Shown here: positions 44,326 to 53,827 of the stretch, piece after piece
Position numbering within the stretch: the stretch's first letter is position 1
How the letters are laid out: every line of letters starts with the position of its first letter
Assembly (NCBI GenBank): GCA_029984855.1
Contig: JARQZL010000056.1
Span: 1-64,000, forward strand
Reading direction: 5' to 3'
Origin: Archaeoglobales archaeon
Lineage (GTDB): Archaea > Halobacteriota > Archaeoglobi > Archaeoglobales > Archaeoglobaceae
DNA length: 64,000 nt
Position numbers and translations under genes: made by a program
The notes under the pieces: generated by a model
Told to the model about the DNA's origin: nothing
What the model saw: only the letters and a program-made list of their open reading frames with translations
The model's database searches: none

Positions 44326-45159
44326 ATGATAGAAAAATTCAAAGGAGCATTTGCAGGCTTTGTGATAGGAGATGCAATTGGAATGCCCTATGAGGGATTG
44401 CCAAAAAGCATCGATATTGAACGGGAGCTCATGCCCGTTGAGTGGACGGATGACACGGAACAGATGTTAGTCCTTGCAGACTCGATAATTTCTACAACCT
44501 ATTTTGATCCAGAGGACTTCGCCTCAAGGCTCTGTGGAATGAAATCACTGAGGACAGGGCCGACAACAGCAAAGGCACTGGAGAGGCTCAGGCAGGGCGT
44601 GCCCTGGCAGAAGACAGGAGTTGAGTCAGATACCTGTGGAGCTGCAATGCGTGTGATGCCTGTCGGTCTTGCATACGGCTTCAACCTCAACCTCGTTGAG
44701 GGCTATGCAGTTGCGCAGGCGATAGTTACCCACAGGGGGAAGGCTGCAATTGCGGGAAGTGTTGCAATTGCCATAGCGTTTGCCTGCCTTTGCAATAATT
44801 ACACTGCAGAGGAGACGCTAAAAGAAGCTTGCAGGAGGTGCAGAGTATACAGCGAACTCATGGCGGAGAAGATTAAGATGGCCGGAGAAAAAACATTTAA
44901 AACAGGAACATCAATCCTTTCAACAGACGTTGTACCCGCCTCACTTAACTGCTTTTTAACCTCTTCGAGCTACGAAGAGTGCGTAATTAAGGCTGTGATG
45001 GGTGGAGGAGATACAGATACGATCGCTGCAATTGCCGGAGGATTGAAAGGCCTTGAATTGGGTTATTCTGCAATTCCGGGTAAATGGAGAAACTTTGCTG
45101 GTAGAATTCTTCACGTTGCAGAAGAACTGTACGATCTCAGCATCAAGATTTCGAGGTGA
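44326..45159 (+). CDS. ADP-ribosylglycohydrolase family protein
   Basis: A 277-residue DraG/ADPRH-fold hydrolase. Dimetal-site motifs are GFVIGDAIGMPYEG near the start, WTDDTEQ (near residue 40) and GGGDTDTIAAIAGGL (near 225). It removes ADP-ribose from proteins or small molecules. The ATG at 44326 follows the DUF89 stop by 4 bases; reading back to 44269 enters the DUF89 gene. The pair may deal with damaged or ADP-ribosylated sugars (inference). It overlaps trxB by 17 bases, convergently. Confidence 0.9.
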   Translation: MIEKFKGAFAGFVIGDAIGMPYEGLPKSIDIERELMPVEWTDDTEQMLVLADSIISTTYFDPEDFASRLCGMKSLRTGPTTAKALERLRQGVPWQKTGVESDTCGAAMRVMPVGLAYGFNLNLVEGYAVAQAIVTHRGKAAIAGSVAIAIAFACLCNNYTAEETLKEACRRCRVYSELMAEKIKMAGEKTFKTGTSILSTDVVPASLNCFLTSSSYEECVIKAVMGGGDTDTIAAIAGGLKGLELGYSAIPGKWRNFAGRILHVAEELYDLSIKISR

Positions 45160-46042
45160 TGTAAGCAAAAGCTGAATTTGCTGCCACTGCTCCATCCCCG
45201 CATGCTGTTACAACCTGTTTTAATGGGTTATCACAGCAGTCACCTGCGGCAAAAACACCGGGAACATTCGTTCTCTGCATTCTGTCAACTTTTATATATC
45301 CCCTTGAATCTCTTTCCACGCCTATACCTGAAGCAATCTCTGTTCTGGGCCGCATACCTACTGCTATGAAAACTCCGTCCACATCCATGGAAAACTCCTC
45401 GTTTTTGACTACATCCGAGAGAATTACTCTCTCAACTTTGTTCTTTCCTTCTATTTTTGAAACCACAGAATTCCAGATGACCGGGATCTCTCTTCTGAAT
45501 ATCTCATTCTGCAAGGCCATCTCTGCCCTCAGTTCATCTCTTCTGTGGACGATACTCACATCGCAGCCTATCTCCTTTAGATAGATTGCATCGGTCAGGG
45601 CAGTATTTCCACCACCAATCACGAGAACTTTTTTACCCCTGAAAAAGTGCCCGTCGCACGTTGCACAGTAACTGACCCCTCTTCCAACGAACTCTCTCTC
45701 ACCTGGAACTTTCAGCTCTCTGTGCTTTCCACCGGAAGCAACTATCACCGCCCTTGCTTCGTACTCCCCCGAGTCAGTTTTAACAATAAATTTGTTATTC
45801 TCCTTTCGAAGCCCTTCAACTGTTTCAAGCTTATGTTCAGCAAATCTTGATGCCTGTTCCTTCATCTTTTCAAGCAGTTCATATCCGCTCCCCTGAAAGC
45901 CCGGATAGTTCTCTATATTCGGAACAACTGCAAGTTGCGAGGGTACGCTCTCAAAAAAGACAGTTTTTAGGCCGTATCTGCCCGCATACATCGCCGCCGT
46001 CAGACCGGCAGGCCCGGCACCAATAACAGCAACATCGTACAT
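45143..46042 (-). CDS. trxB: Thioredoxin-disulfide reductase
   Basis: A 299-residue low-molecular-weight thioredoxin reductase. The FAD motif is VIGAGPAGLTAAMYAGRYG, the redox-active pair is CATC (near residue 130), the NAD(P) motif is VLVIGGGNTALTDAIYL and the C-terminal FAD contact is GVFAAGDCCDNPLKQV. It passes electrons from NAD(P)H or F420H2 to thioredoxin-like proteins; the cofactor cannot be read from sequence with certainty. It is divergent from ccmE. Confidence 0.95.
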   Translation of the reverse strand: MYDVAVIGAGPAGLTAAMYAGRYGLKTVFFESVPSQLAVVPNIENYPGFQGSGYELLEKMKEQASRFAEHKLETVEGLRKENNKFIVKTDSGEYEARAVIVASGGKHRELKVPGEREFVGRGVSYCATCDGHFFRGKKVLVIGGGNTALTDAIYLKEIGCDVSIVHRRDELRAEMALQNEIFRREIPVIWNSVVSKIEGKNKVERVILSDVVKNEEFSMDVDGVFIAVGMRPRTEIASGIGVERDSRGYIKVDRMQRTNVPGVFAAGDCCDNPLKQVVTACGDGAVAANSAFAYITSKS

Positions 46043-46197
46043 AGAAGTGCGTTTGCCCGATTGCTATTAAACGTTCTGATGTACGCAGTAACCACAGAAA
46101 ATATGAGAACTCAGACCATGAATTCAGTCAAAAAATCAAGACCGGGATCGGTGACATCAGATAACACTTAAATAGCATGATAAAAACTCTCACGAGC

Positions 46198-46581
46198 ATG
46201 GAGAAAGTGAAGGTAGCTCTCGGGTTGGTAATAATTGTCTTCGCAATTGTTATGGCATTTTCCTTTAAAAGCAGTCTTTCTCCATACCATTCTGTTAGCT
46301 ACGTTGTAGAGAAGGGCGAGGTGAGAGATGTTCAGGTTAACGGGACGATTGTGCCAAACTCAACAATTTATCTTGAGAACAATACGAGGATTTTTGAGCT
46401 GACGGATGGAAAAACGAAGATGAAGGTCATCTATACAGGCATACTTTCCAACTACCAGGAGGGAATTCCGGCAGTGGTTAGAGGTGACTACTACAACGGA
46501 TGCTTTCATGCGACAGAAGTTCTGCTGAAGTGCCCCAGCAAGTATGAAGTGATGGAGAAAAACTATTCAGCGGTGAAATAA
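46198..46581 (+). CDS. ccmE: Cytochrome c maturation heme chaperone CcmE (CXXXY type)
   Basis: A 127-residue protein with one N-terminal transmembrane helix (about 5-22) and an OB-like domain (GEVRDVQVNGTIV ... KVIYTGIL ... VVRGDYYNGCFHATEVLLKCPSKYE). The heme-linking histidine of bacterial CcmE is replaced by cysteine in CPSKY, the CXXXY variant known in archaea and some sulfate reducers. ATG 46198 is 27 bp after the TATA box CTTAAATAG (46167-46175). ATG 46177 is possible. The stop directly abuts ccmF. Confidence 0.9.
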   Translation: MEKVKVALGLVIIVFAIVMAFSFKSSLSPYHSVSYVVEKGEVRDVQVNGTIVPNSTIYLENNTRIFELTDGKTKMKVIYTGILSNYQEGIPAVVRGDYYNGCFHATEVLLKCPSKYEVMEKNYSAVK

Positions 46582-48420
46582 ATGGACACAGGGGAAGTCC
46601 TTCTCTTAATCTCTCTTCTTTCCTCAACCGCCTCTTTTTTTATGTTTCTCAGATGTATTAAGAAGGATGCGTGGAAAACGGCAAAGTACCTTCACACCAT
46701 CTCCACAATCTCATTTGTTTCAGCGTTTTTCATCCTTCTTTACTATTTCCTTGTGAGGGACTTTAATGTTGAGTACGTCTTTGAGTATTCTGATATTCAC
46801 CTATCTACAGCCTATACCATAAGCGCAGTGTGGGCTGGCAGACAGGGTTCTCTCCTGCTGTGGGTCTGCTACCTGTCCATCTTTAATATTGCACTTCTTT
46901 CCGGTAAAAAGGACAAAGTTACGGCACTCTCTCTTGCAATCTCAACGCTCGTGTCCATCTTCCTCAACATTCTGCTTATCACAACATCTGACCCCTTTAT
47001 CCGGTTTAACTTCAACCCCGGAAATGGTATAGGCCTGAACCCCCTTCTCAGAACGCCTGAAATGATAATCCATCCACCAACGATATTTGTTGGATATGCT
47101 GGTATGACAGTTCCGTTTGCTCTGGCCATATCTGGAATTATTTTTGGAGAAGAGTGGATAAGGCGCTCCAGGCTTTATTTGTTAATTTCTTGGGTTTTTC
47201 TGAGTATTGGCATATTTCTGGGTGCATGGTGGTCATACAAGACTCTTGGCTGGGGAGGGTTCTGGGGATGGGATCCTGTTGAGAACGCAAGTCTTCTGCC
47301 ATGGCTAACGGCCTCAGCCCTGCTCCACGGTGTGATTGTTGAGGAGAGAAAAAGAGGGTTAAAGCTGCTCAACTACATTCTTGCAATTCTGACCTTTGAT
47401 CTCGTCATTCTTGCCACTTTTATAACAAGGAGCGGAATTATAAGCTCTGTTCATGCTTTTGGCCAGAACCCAGAAGCACGTGCTTACTTTGGGCTTATAG
47501 TAATTGCAACACTTGCAGGCGCAATTGCTGCTTTTTACGGGAGAAAGAACTTCAGTGGAACTCTTGGAGGTATAAGGGAAAAGCTCATCCTCTGCAACAT
47601 TTCGATTTTGCTCCTCTCTATGGCGACAGTTCTGCTGGGCACTCTCGCCCCCCTTTTTATACCCAACATCTCTGTTGGTAAGAACTACTATAACCACCTC
47701 GAAATCCCTCTCGGGACTGCCTTAATAGTTCTTCTGGGAATCTGTGCCGCAGTTGACTGGCTTGGCAGGAAGGAGGAATTTTTGAAGAAGAACAGGCTCT
47801 CAGTTCCTGCGGGGCTAATGGCAGGAGTGGCTGTTTTTGCAATTCTTAAAGCAGTGATAGCTGCAATCGGGGTTGCCATATTCTTATTTGCTCTTCTCAA
47901 CCACATTCAGGATCTGAAAGGAACCAGATTTGCAAATAGAAGGAAAGTTGGCGGCTATATCGCTCACATCGGTATGATATTCCTCTTCATTGGTGTCATG
48001 GGTGCTTGGATTTATGAAGAGAGCTACAAACCTGTCACACTTGAACAAGGAAAACTCACAAAAGTCGGTAACTTTGAACTCAAGCTCGTGGGCTTCAATG
48101 CCGCAGAAGACCAAGAAAAACTCTCAATAATCTCTTACGTTGAAATATACGAGAACGGAAAACTTCAGGCTGTTGCTCATCCAAAAATGCTTTTCTACAA
48201 GCTGATGCGACAGGACAGGGTTGTATCCTCCGTTGAGATAATCTCGCAGCCTCTCAGGGATGTATATATTGCCATGGGAGGTATCTCCAAAGATGGAACC
48301 AAGGCTTACTACGAATTCTATGTTGTTCCTCTAATATCCTTCGTCTGGCTTGGCTCTCTGCTTATAATATGCGGGGGAACTGTTGCAGCTCTGCCGAAGA
48401 ATACCCAAAGAGCCATATAG
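46582..48420 (+). CDS. ccmF: Cytochrome c-type biogenesis protein CcmF
   Basis: A 612-residue polytopic membrane protein with the heme-handling WWD domain (WGGFWGWDPVENASLLPWL, near residue 225) and flanking conserved histidines. A large extracytoplasmic segment near the C-terminus (about 485-585) precedes the last helix. It attaches heme to apocytochrome c with CcmE. The start is immediately after ccmE. It shows the organism makes c-type cytochromes, as metal- or nitrate-reducing Archaeoglobi do. The other ccm genes must lie elsewhere. Confidence 0.95.
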   Translation: MDTGEVLLLISLLSSTASFFMFLRCIKKDAWKTAKYLHTISTISFVSAFFILLYYFLVRDFNVEYVFEYSDIHLSTAYTISAVWAGRQGSLLLWVCYLSIFNIALLSGKKDKVTALSLAISTLVSIFLNILLITTSDPFIRFNFNPGNGIGLNPLLRTPEMIIHPPTIFVGYAGMTVPFALAISGIIFGEEWIRRSRLYLLISWVFLSIGIFLGAWWSYKTLGWGGFWGWDPVENASLLPWLTASALLHGVIVEERKRGLKLLNYILAILTFDLVILATFITRSGIISSVHAFGQNPEARAYFGLIVIATLAGAIAAFYGRKNFSGTLGGIREKLILCNISILLLSMATVLLGTLAPLFIPNISVGKNYYNHLEIPLGTALIVLLGICAAVDWLGRKEEFLKKNRLSVPAGLMAGVAVFAILKAVIAAIGVAIFLFALLNHIQDLKGTRFANRRKVGGYIAHIGMIFLFIGVMGAWIYEESYKPVTLEQGKLTKVGNFELKLVGFNAAEDQEKLSIISYVEIYENGKLQAVAHPKMLFYKLMRQDRVVSSVEIISQPLRDVYIAMGGISKDGTKAYYEFYVVPLISFVWLGSLLIICGGTVAALPKNTQRAI

Positions 48421-48462
48421 AAAAGAGAGGAGAAATAGAGGAGAAATAGGAGAAGAGAAGAA

Positions 48463-48732
48463 ATGAACATCCGGAATCGATACTCTTTTTTATCTTCGTT
48501 TCAGAGTTTCCATGTGAGATGCTCAACCTGTGGTAAGGAGATCGATGGGGAAGTCAGGTATTGCAGTATGTGTAAATCCCCGCTCTGCCTCGAGTGCGTC
48601 AGGTACATGGTTGTGAAGAGGAAGCTTGTTTATAGAGAATACTACGAATCAGTCCCCGTATGCAAGGACTGCATGCCCGAAGCAAGATTGAGAAAAAAGC
48701 TGGCCAGAATTGTTGACGAGGTTTTTGAGTAG
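48463..48732 (+). CDS. Small zinc-ribbon protein
   Basis: An 89-residue protein with CSTC, CSMC, CLEC and CKDC pairs, eight cysteines arranged as two treble-clef or ribbon-like zinc sites, then a charged helical end. ATG 48463 has a purine-rich GGAGAAGAG upstream. A GTG at 48514 (reading VRCSTCGKE) would remove 17 unconserved residues and is equally likely. It follows ccmF after 42 bp. A role in cytochrome maturation is not supported by sequence. Confidence 0.7.
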   Translation: MNIRNRYSFLSSFQSFHVRCSTCGKEIDGEVRYCSMCKSPLCLECVRYMVVKRKLVYREYYESVPVCKDCMPEARLRKKLARIVDEVFE

Positions 48733-48738
48733 ACCTTG

Positions 48739-49227
48739 CTAACGTTTCAGCTCTTCAATACTCTTCTTCAGTTTATCGTATGTCTCTTCTAATGCCTCTG
48801 GGACCACCTGAACATCTGCAAGTACAGGCATGAAGCTCGTATCTCCATTCCATCTTGGAACAACATGGAAGTGCAGGTGTTCCTCCATTCCTGCCCCGGC
48901 AACGCTCCCGATGTTAAGTCCGACGTTGAAACCATGAGGGTTCATCTCCTTCCTTATTGCAGCAATTATCAGATCTATGAGCTCTATAAGTTCGACCTTT
49001 TCATCAACCGCCAGCTCGCCAAGCTCCGCTACATGCCTGTAGGGGCATATTAGAGTGTGACCGGGGTTGTAGGGATACCTGTTCATGATGATAAATGCCT
49101 TATTTCCCCGGTAGAGCAGCAGATTCTCTTTATCTCTGTTCTGCTTCGGGTAACTGCAGAAGATACACCCCTCATATTTTGGTGCCAGAATGTATCTGAT
49201 CCTCCACGGTGCAAAGAGACGCTTCAT
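48739..49227 (-). CDS. HIT-family nucleotide hydrolase/transferase
   Basis: A 162-residue histidine-triad protein. The active-site motif is HLHFHVVPRW (near residue 116), and the zinc-type N-terminus EGCIFCSYPKQ resembles the Fhit/Ap4A-hydrolase branch. It would hydrolyse dinucleoside polyphosphates or adenylated compounds. I chose ATG 49227 (MKRLFAPWRIRYIL), which aligns with the family; the sequence back to 49308 does not. AGGTTAAAACG about 27 bp upstream is a plausible TATA box. Confidence 0.92.
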   Translation of the reverse strand: MKRLFAPWRIRYILAPKYEGCIFCSYPKQNRDKENLLLYRGNKAFIIMNRYPYNPGHTLICPYRHVAELGELAVDEKVELIELIDLIIAAIRKEMNPHGFNVGLNIGSVAGAGMEEHLHFHVVPRWNGDTSFMPVLADVQVVPEALEETYDKLKKSIEELKR

Positions 49228-49345
49228 GCCCTCTCGGTGTTCTGTGAACGTTTTAACCTTTCGAATGTGAAACTGACAATTCAGAGGTCTGAAAAAAGTA
49301 AAGCACAAAAATATTTATGCCAATATCGACCAAATAAAAGTTAGC

Positions 49346-51229
49346 ATGGACACAAATCTGGATACAGAGACAGGTCAGGATAAAATCGACGAAATACTGG
49401 GCAATCTTGAGTTCGAGACCACAGAGGAGATAGAAGTACCTGAAAGGCTCGTGGATCAGGTCATCGGTCAGGATCATGCTGTTGAAGCAATAAAGAAGGC
49501 AGCGGTGCAGAAAAGGCATGTTATGCTCATCGGCTCTCCAGGAACAGGCAAATCCATGCTTGCTAAGGCAATGGCAGAGTTACTCTCAAAAGAGGAACTT
49601 GAGGATATTCTTGTTTATTTAAACCCGGAAGACCCAAACAAGCCTAAAATCAGGGTCGTTCCGGCAGGAAAAGGGAGAGAGATTGTAGAAGCGTACAAGC
49701 AGGAGGCGTTGAAGAAGACACAGGCAAGACAGTTCTTCCTTTTCATGCTGATTTTCTTTGTGATCGGATACACGATAATCATCGATCCGAAAAATCTTCT
49801 CTGGGGCATAATAGCTGCGGCTTTAATCTTTCTTGTTTCGAGATACATATTTCCAAAAGAGGAGAGAAACGTTCCCAAACTTCTGGTTAACAATGCAGAT
49901 AGAAAAACAGCTCCATTTGAAGATGCTACCGGAGCTCATGCCGGAGCTCTCTTCGGAGATGTGAGACATGACCCGTTCCAGAGTGGAGGTCTTGAAACGC
50001 CAGCTCATGAGCGGGTTGAGGCTGGAGCAATTCACAGGGCTCATAAGGGAGTCCTCTATATCGACGAAATAAACACGTTAGTAATTGAATCTCAGCAGAA
50101 GCTGCTCACGGCATTGCAGGAGAAGGAGTTCCCAATAACTGGCCAGTCGGAGAGGTCAAGTGGTGCAATGGTCAGAACGGAGCCAGTTCCATGTGACTTT
50201 ATTCTTATCGCTGCCGGCAACCTTGATGCGCTTATGGGTATGCATCCGGCTTTAAGGAGTAGAATAAGTGGCTATGGGTACGAACTGTACATGAACGACA
50301 CCATGGACGATACGCCAGAGAATAGAAGAAAGCTCGTTCGATTTGTCGCTCAGGAGGTCAAAAAGGATGGAAAGATCCCCCATTTCGACAGATATGCGGT
50401 TGCAGAGATAATCAAGGAAGCGAAGAGAAGGGCTGGAAGAAGGTATCGTCTTACGCTGAGACTCAGAGAGCTCGGAGGTCTTGTAAGGGCTGCAGGGGAC
50501 ATAGCCAGAAGTGAGGGAGCAGACGTTGTAAGAGTGGAGCACGTTCTGAGGGCAAAGAAGATTGCAAGAACGATCGAAGAACAGCTTGCAGATAAGTATC
50601 TCGAGCGCAGGAAGGACTACAAGCTCTTTATAACTGAAGGGAAGGAGGTAGGCAAGGTTAACGGTCTTGCCGTCATAGGAGAGTCTGCAGGTGTTGTCCT
50701 TCCAATTATTGCAGAGATTACGCCAGCAATCAGCAAAGAGGAAGGCAGAGTGATAGCGACGGGCAGACTGCAGGAAATTGCTATGGAGGCGGTAATGAAT
50801 GTATCTGCGATAATTAAGAAGTTCACGGGAAGGGATATATCCAATATGGATGTTCACATCCAGTTTGTTGGGACTTACGAAGGTGTTGAAGGAGACTCTG
50901 CAAGCATAAGCATAGCTACCGCTGTCATCTCGGCAATTGAAGGCATTCCTGTGGATCAGAGTGTAGCGATGACTGGCAGTTTATCCGTTAAGGGAGAAGT
51001 CCTGCCTGTTGGAGGGGTAACTCAGAAAATCGAGGCGGCAATTCAGGCAGGGCTGAAGAAGGCAATCATCCCGAAGGACAACCTCGAGGACGTTATGCTT
51101 GATGCCGCTCATGAAGGCAAGATAGAGATCATCCCGGTTTCGAGGATAGATGAAGTTCTTGAGCATGCCCTTGCAGGAGATGGTAAAGAGAGGCTTGTAG
51201 GAAAGCTCAGGCAGATAGCGTACGTCTAA
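49346..51229 (+). CDS. lonB: Membrane-anchored Lon protease (LonB)
   Basis: A 627-residue archaeal LonB. An AAA domain has Walker A GSPGTGKS (near residue 58), interrupted by two transmembrane helices (about 130-170) before Walker B (GVLYIDEINTL). The C-terminal Ser-Lys protease domain has the nucleophile in VEGDSASISIA (near 513) and the lysine in GGVTQKIEAAI (near 556). It degrades misfolded proteins at the inner face of the membrane. A TATA box lies about 33 bp upstream. Confidence 0.96.
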   Translation: MDTNLDTETGQDKIDEILGNLEFETTEEIEVPERLVDQVIGQDHAVEAIKKAAVQKRHVMLIGSPGTGKSMLAKAMAELLSKEELEDILVYLNPEDPNKPKIRVVPAGKGREIVEAYKQEALKKTQARQFFLFMLIFFVIGYTIIIDPKNLLWGIIAAALIFLVSRYIFPKEERNVPKLLVNNADRKTAPFEDATGAHAGALFGDVRHDPFQSGGLETPAHERVEAGAIHRAHKGVLYIDEINTLVIESQQKLLTALQEKEFPITGQSERSSGAMVRTEPVPCDFILIAAGNLDALMGMHPALRSRISGYGYELYMNDTMDDTPENRRKLVRFVAQEVKKDGKIPHFDRYAVAEIIKEAKRRAGRRYRLTLRLRELGGLVRAAGDIARSEGADVVRVEHVLRAKKIARTIEEQLADKYLERRKDYKLFITEGKEVGKVNGLAVIGESAGVVLPIIAEITPAISKEEGRVIATGRLQEIAMEAVMNVSAIIKKFTGRDISNMDVHIQFVGTYEGVEGDSASISIATAVISAIEGIPVDQSVAMTGSLSVKGEVLPVGGVTQKIEAAIQAGLKKAIIPKDNLEDVMLDAAHEGKIEIIPVSRIDEVLEHALAGDGKERLVGKLRQIAYV

Positions 51230-51285
51230 TTATTTCCTAAAGCTACCTGATAAATGTTTTATAGTATCCCTAATTATTTTGGTCT

Positions 51286-52944
51286 ATGAACGAAATTTCT
51301 GTCCTGATTGGTGGTAAGGCCGGCGAAGGTATCAGAAATGCAGCCCTGCTTACAGCAAGGTGTCTTAGCAGATATGGATACGAAATATTCACGTATGACG
51401 ACTATCCATCGTTGATACGGGGTGGACACAACTTTTCAATTGTGAGAGCCTCCAAAAAAAGAATTGGAGCCAGTAGGAGGAACGTGGACATCATGGTAGC
51501 GTTCAACATGGATACAGTAAAAAAGCATGTATGGCGACTGAGAGATGGAATGCTAATCTACGACAGTGATTGCAAGGAGTTGAAAGATTATGCAGAGAAT
51601 TCGGAGCACAGGAGTATTGGAATTCCATTTGAAAGTATAGTTAAGCGTGTCTCAGGCATACCTGTGATGAAGAATACCGCTGCAATTGCTGCATTTGCGA
51701 AGATAGTTGGAATAGAGTGGGGGGTGGTGGAAGAAGTCATCAAAAAGTTCTTGAAGAGAAAGACCGAGAAAAACGTCGAAATTGCGAAAATCGCTTATGG
51801 CTCGGCTGAAACTGCAATGAATATAGAAAAACTGTCCGAAAATCCCCTGCCCGTTGCGAGCGGTAACGAAGCGATAGCCCTCGGAGCCGTTTGTGCTGGC
51901 CTCGACGCTTACTATGCGTACCCTATGACTCCTTCAACGAGCATACTCCACTACTTGGCTGCAAACAGTGAGGAGTTCAACATCGCAGTTGTTCATCCTG
52001 AAAATGAGATTGCTGTTATGCTTATGGCTCTCGGCTCTGCTTACGCCGGAGCGAAGACGATGGTCGCCACTTCAGGTGGAGGTTTTGCTCTCATGGTTGA
52101 AGGTTTGAGCCTTGCGGGGCAGAGTGAGACGCCGATAACCATTGTGCTTTGCCAGAGGGCTGGCCCGAGTACAGGTGTGCCAACGTACACAATGCAGAGC
52201 TGCTTAGATTTCGTCATTGGTGCAGGTCATGGAGATTTCCCGAGGTTTGTTGTAGCTCCGGGTGACGTGGATGAAGCTTTTTACTACACCTGGCTTGCAA
52301 TGAAAATTGCCTGGAAGTTCCAGATACCCTCTATAGTCCTTTCTGATAAGAACCTCAGTGAAGGTATGTACACTCTTCATGAGGAAAAATGCATTATAGA
52401 TGACATCAAGCCAAAACTGTGGGATGGCAGGGGGGAATACAGGCGTTATAAGATAACAGAAAATGGAGTTTCTCCTCTTGCTTTTCCTGGAGGGGATGCT
52501 ATTGTTAAGGCCACGAGCTACGAGCACGACGAATACGGGATAACCGCTGAAGAGGCGGACAAGGTTAAAGCAATGCAGGAAAAGAGGTGGAGAAAGAGAG
52601 CAGCTCTTGTAGAGGAGTTGAAGAGGTTTACAGGGTACAAAGAAGCTGGAAGTGGAGAGACTGCCATCGTTACATGGGGTTCCACGAAGGGCGCATGCAG
52701 AGAGGTTGCAGAAAATCTTGGCCTTAAGTACATCCAGCCCATAATTCTTGAACCTCTTCCGGACATGAAGAAGGCATTTGAAGGAGTTGAGAACAGCATA
52801 TGTGTTGAACTCAACACTTCCGGACAGCTTGCAAAGCTCCTGAGGTGTAACGGCTATAGAGTGGATAACACCGTACTGAAGTACGACGGCAGACCGTTTG
52901 AAGTTGAAGAACTCGAGGAAAGAATTGCAGCGATTGTGAGGTGA
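51286..52944 (+). CDS. korA: 2-oxoacid:ferredoxin oxidoreductase, fused gamma-alpha subunit
   Basis: A 552-residue protein. The N-terminal gamma domain (about 1-175, GKAGEGIRNAALLTARCLSRYG) is joined to the alpha domain (GNEAIALGAVCAGLDAYYAYPMTPSTS ...). This fused form is typical of KorA-like 2-oxoglutarate or related oxidoreductases, which use TPP and ferredoxin to make acyl-CoA. The beta subunit follows after 5 bp. Substrate specificity cannot be read from the sequence. A TATA box lies at 51256-51265. Confidence 0.9.
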   Translation: MNEISVLIGGKAGEGIRNAALLTARCLSRYGYEIFTYDDYPSLIRGGHNFSIVRASKKRIGASRRNVDIMVAFNMDTVKKHVWRLRDGMLIYDSDCKELKDYAENSEHRSIGIPFESIVKRVSGIPVMKNTAAIAAFAKIVGIEWGVVEEVIKKFLKRKTEKNVEIAKIAYGSAETAMNIEKLSENPLPVASGNEAIALGAVCAGLDAYYAYPMTPSTSILHYLAANSEEFNIAVVHPENEIAVMLMALGSAYAGAKTMVATSGGGFALMVEGLSLAGQSETPITIVLCQRAGPSTGVPTYTMQSCLDFVIGAGHGDFPRFVVAPGDVDEAFYYTWLAMKIAWKFQIPSIVLSDKNLSEGMYTLHEEKCIIDDIKPKLWDGRGEYRRYKITENGVSPLAFPGGDAIVKATSYEHDEYGITAEEADKVKAMQEKRWRKRAALVEELKRFTGYKEAGSGETAIVTWGSTKGACREVAENLGLKYIQPIILEPLPDMKKAFEGVENSICVELNTSGQLAKLLRCNGYRVDNTVLKYDGRPFEVEELEERIAAIVR

Positions 52945-52949
52945 TCTGA

Positions 52950-53783
52950 ATGAATAAGCTTTCCACGTATGCGGAAATAACCTGGTGCCCTGGCTGCGGA
53001 AACTTCGGAATTCTCAACGCTGTAAAAAAGGTCTTCTCGGAGCTTGACACAAAGAAGCTCGTGATGGTGACCGGAATTGGATGTCATGGTAAAATTGCAG
53101 ACTACATCAACGTTAACAGCTTCTACACCATCCATGGCAGAACGCCAGCAACAGCGACTGGAATAAAGCTCGGGAACCCTGAGCTAACGGTTGTGGGCTT
53201 TGCCGGCGATGGGGATGCTTATGGAGAGGGCTTAGAACACCTGCTATTTGCTGCGAAGAGGAATATCGACATAACAATGGTCATTCACAACAACAGGGTT
53301 TACGGCCTTACTACAGGCCAGTTCACACCAACGAGCCCCGCAGGATTTAAGGGCAAATCAACTCCAAGAGGCTCACCTGAGGAACCATTCAATCCGCTGT
53401 TGCTCGCCTTTTGTGCTGGTGCGACGTTCATTGCCAGATGCTACTCTGCAAAATCGAAAAATCTCGCATCCGTGTTGAGGGAAGCAATCAATCACAGAGG
53501 CTTCTCATTCGTTGACGTTCTCCAGCCGTGCTACACGTTCTTCAACACGTACGACTTCTATAACGAGAGAGTTTACGAACTCGAAGACCACAATCCCAGC
53601 GATAGAGAGGAGGCGGAGAAGAGGATAAAGGAATGGAACTACGACTCCGATGGCAGGATACCGATAGGCATATTTTACAGGGAATCAAAGCCCACCTTCG
53701 ATGAACTCGTTCTCAAAGGGCTAAATCCATCTAAAAGAGAAGCCAGATTCAATGTTAAGTGCTTCCTGGACAGGATGATCTAA
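52950..53783 (+). CDS. korB: 2-oxoacid:ferredoxin oxidoreductase, beta subunit
   Basis: A 277-residue TPP-binding beta subunit. It shows the iron-sulfur/TPP landmarks WCPGCGNFGIL, GIGCHGK and GFAGDGDAYGEGLEHL (GDG with the magnesium-binding region). It lacks the long C-terminal ferredoxin domain of pyruvate oxidoreductase, as expected for the KorB/two-subunit type. With the upstream alpha-gamma subunit it forms a complete enzyme. Confidence 0.92.
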   Translation: MNKLSTYAEITWCPGCGNFGILNAVKKVFSELDTKKLVMVTGIGCHGKIADYINVNSFYTIHGRTPATATGIKLGNPELTVVGFAGDGDAYGEGLEHLLFAAKRNIDITMVIHNNRVYGLTTGQFTPTSPAGFKGKSTPRGSPEEPFNPLLLAFCAGATFIARCYSAKSKNLASVLREAINHRGFSFVDVLQPCYTFFNTYDFYNERVYELEDHNPSDREEAEKRIKEWNYDSDGRIPIGIFYRESKPTFDELVLKGLNPSKREARFNVKCFLDRMI

Positions 53784-53827
53784 TCTTATTATTTTTTATG
53801 CTTGACATCAGAAGAAACCTCAGGATA

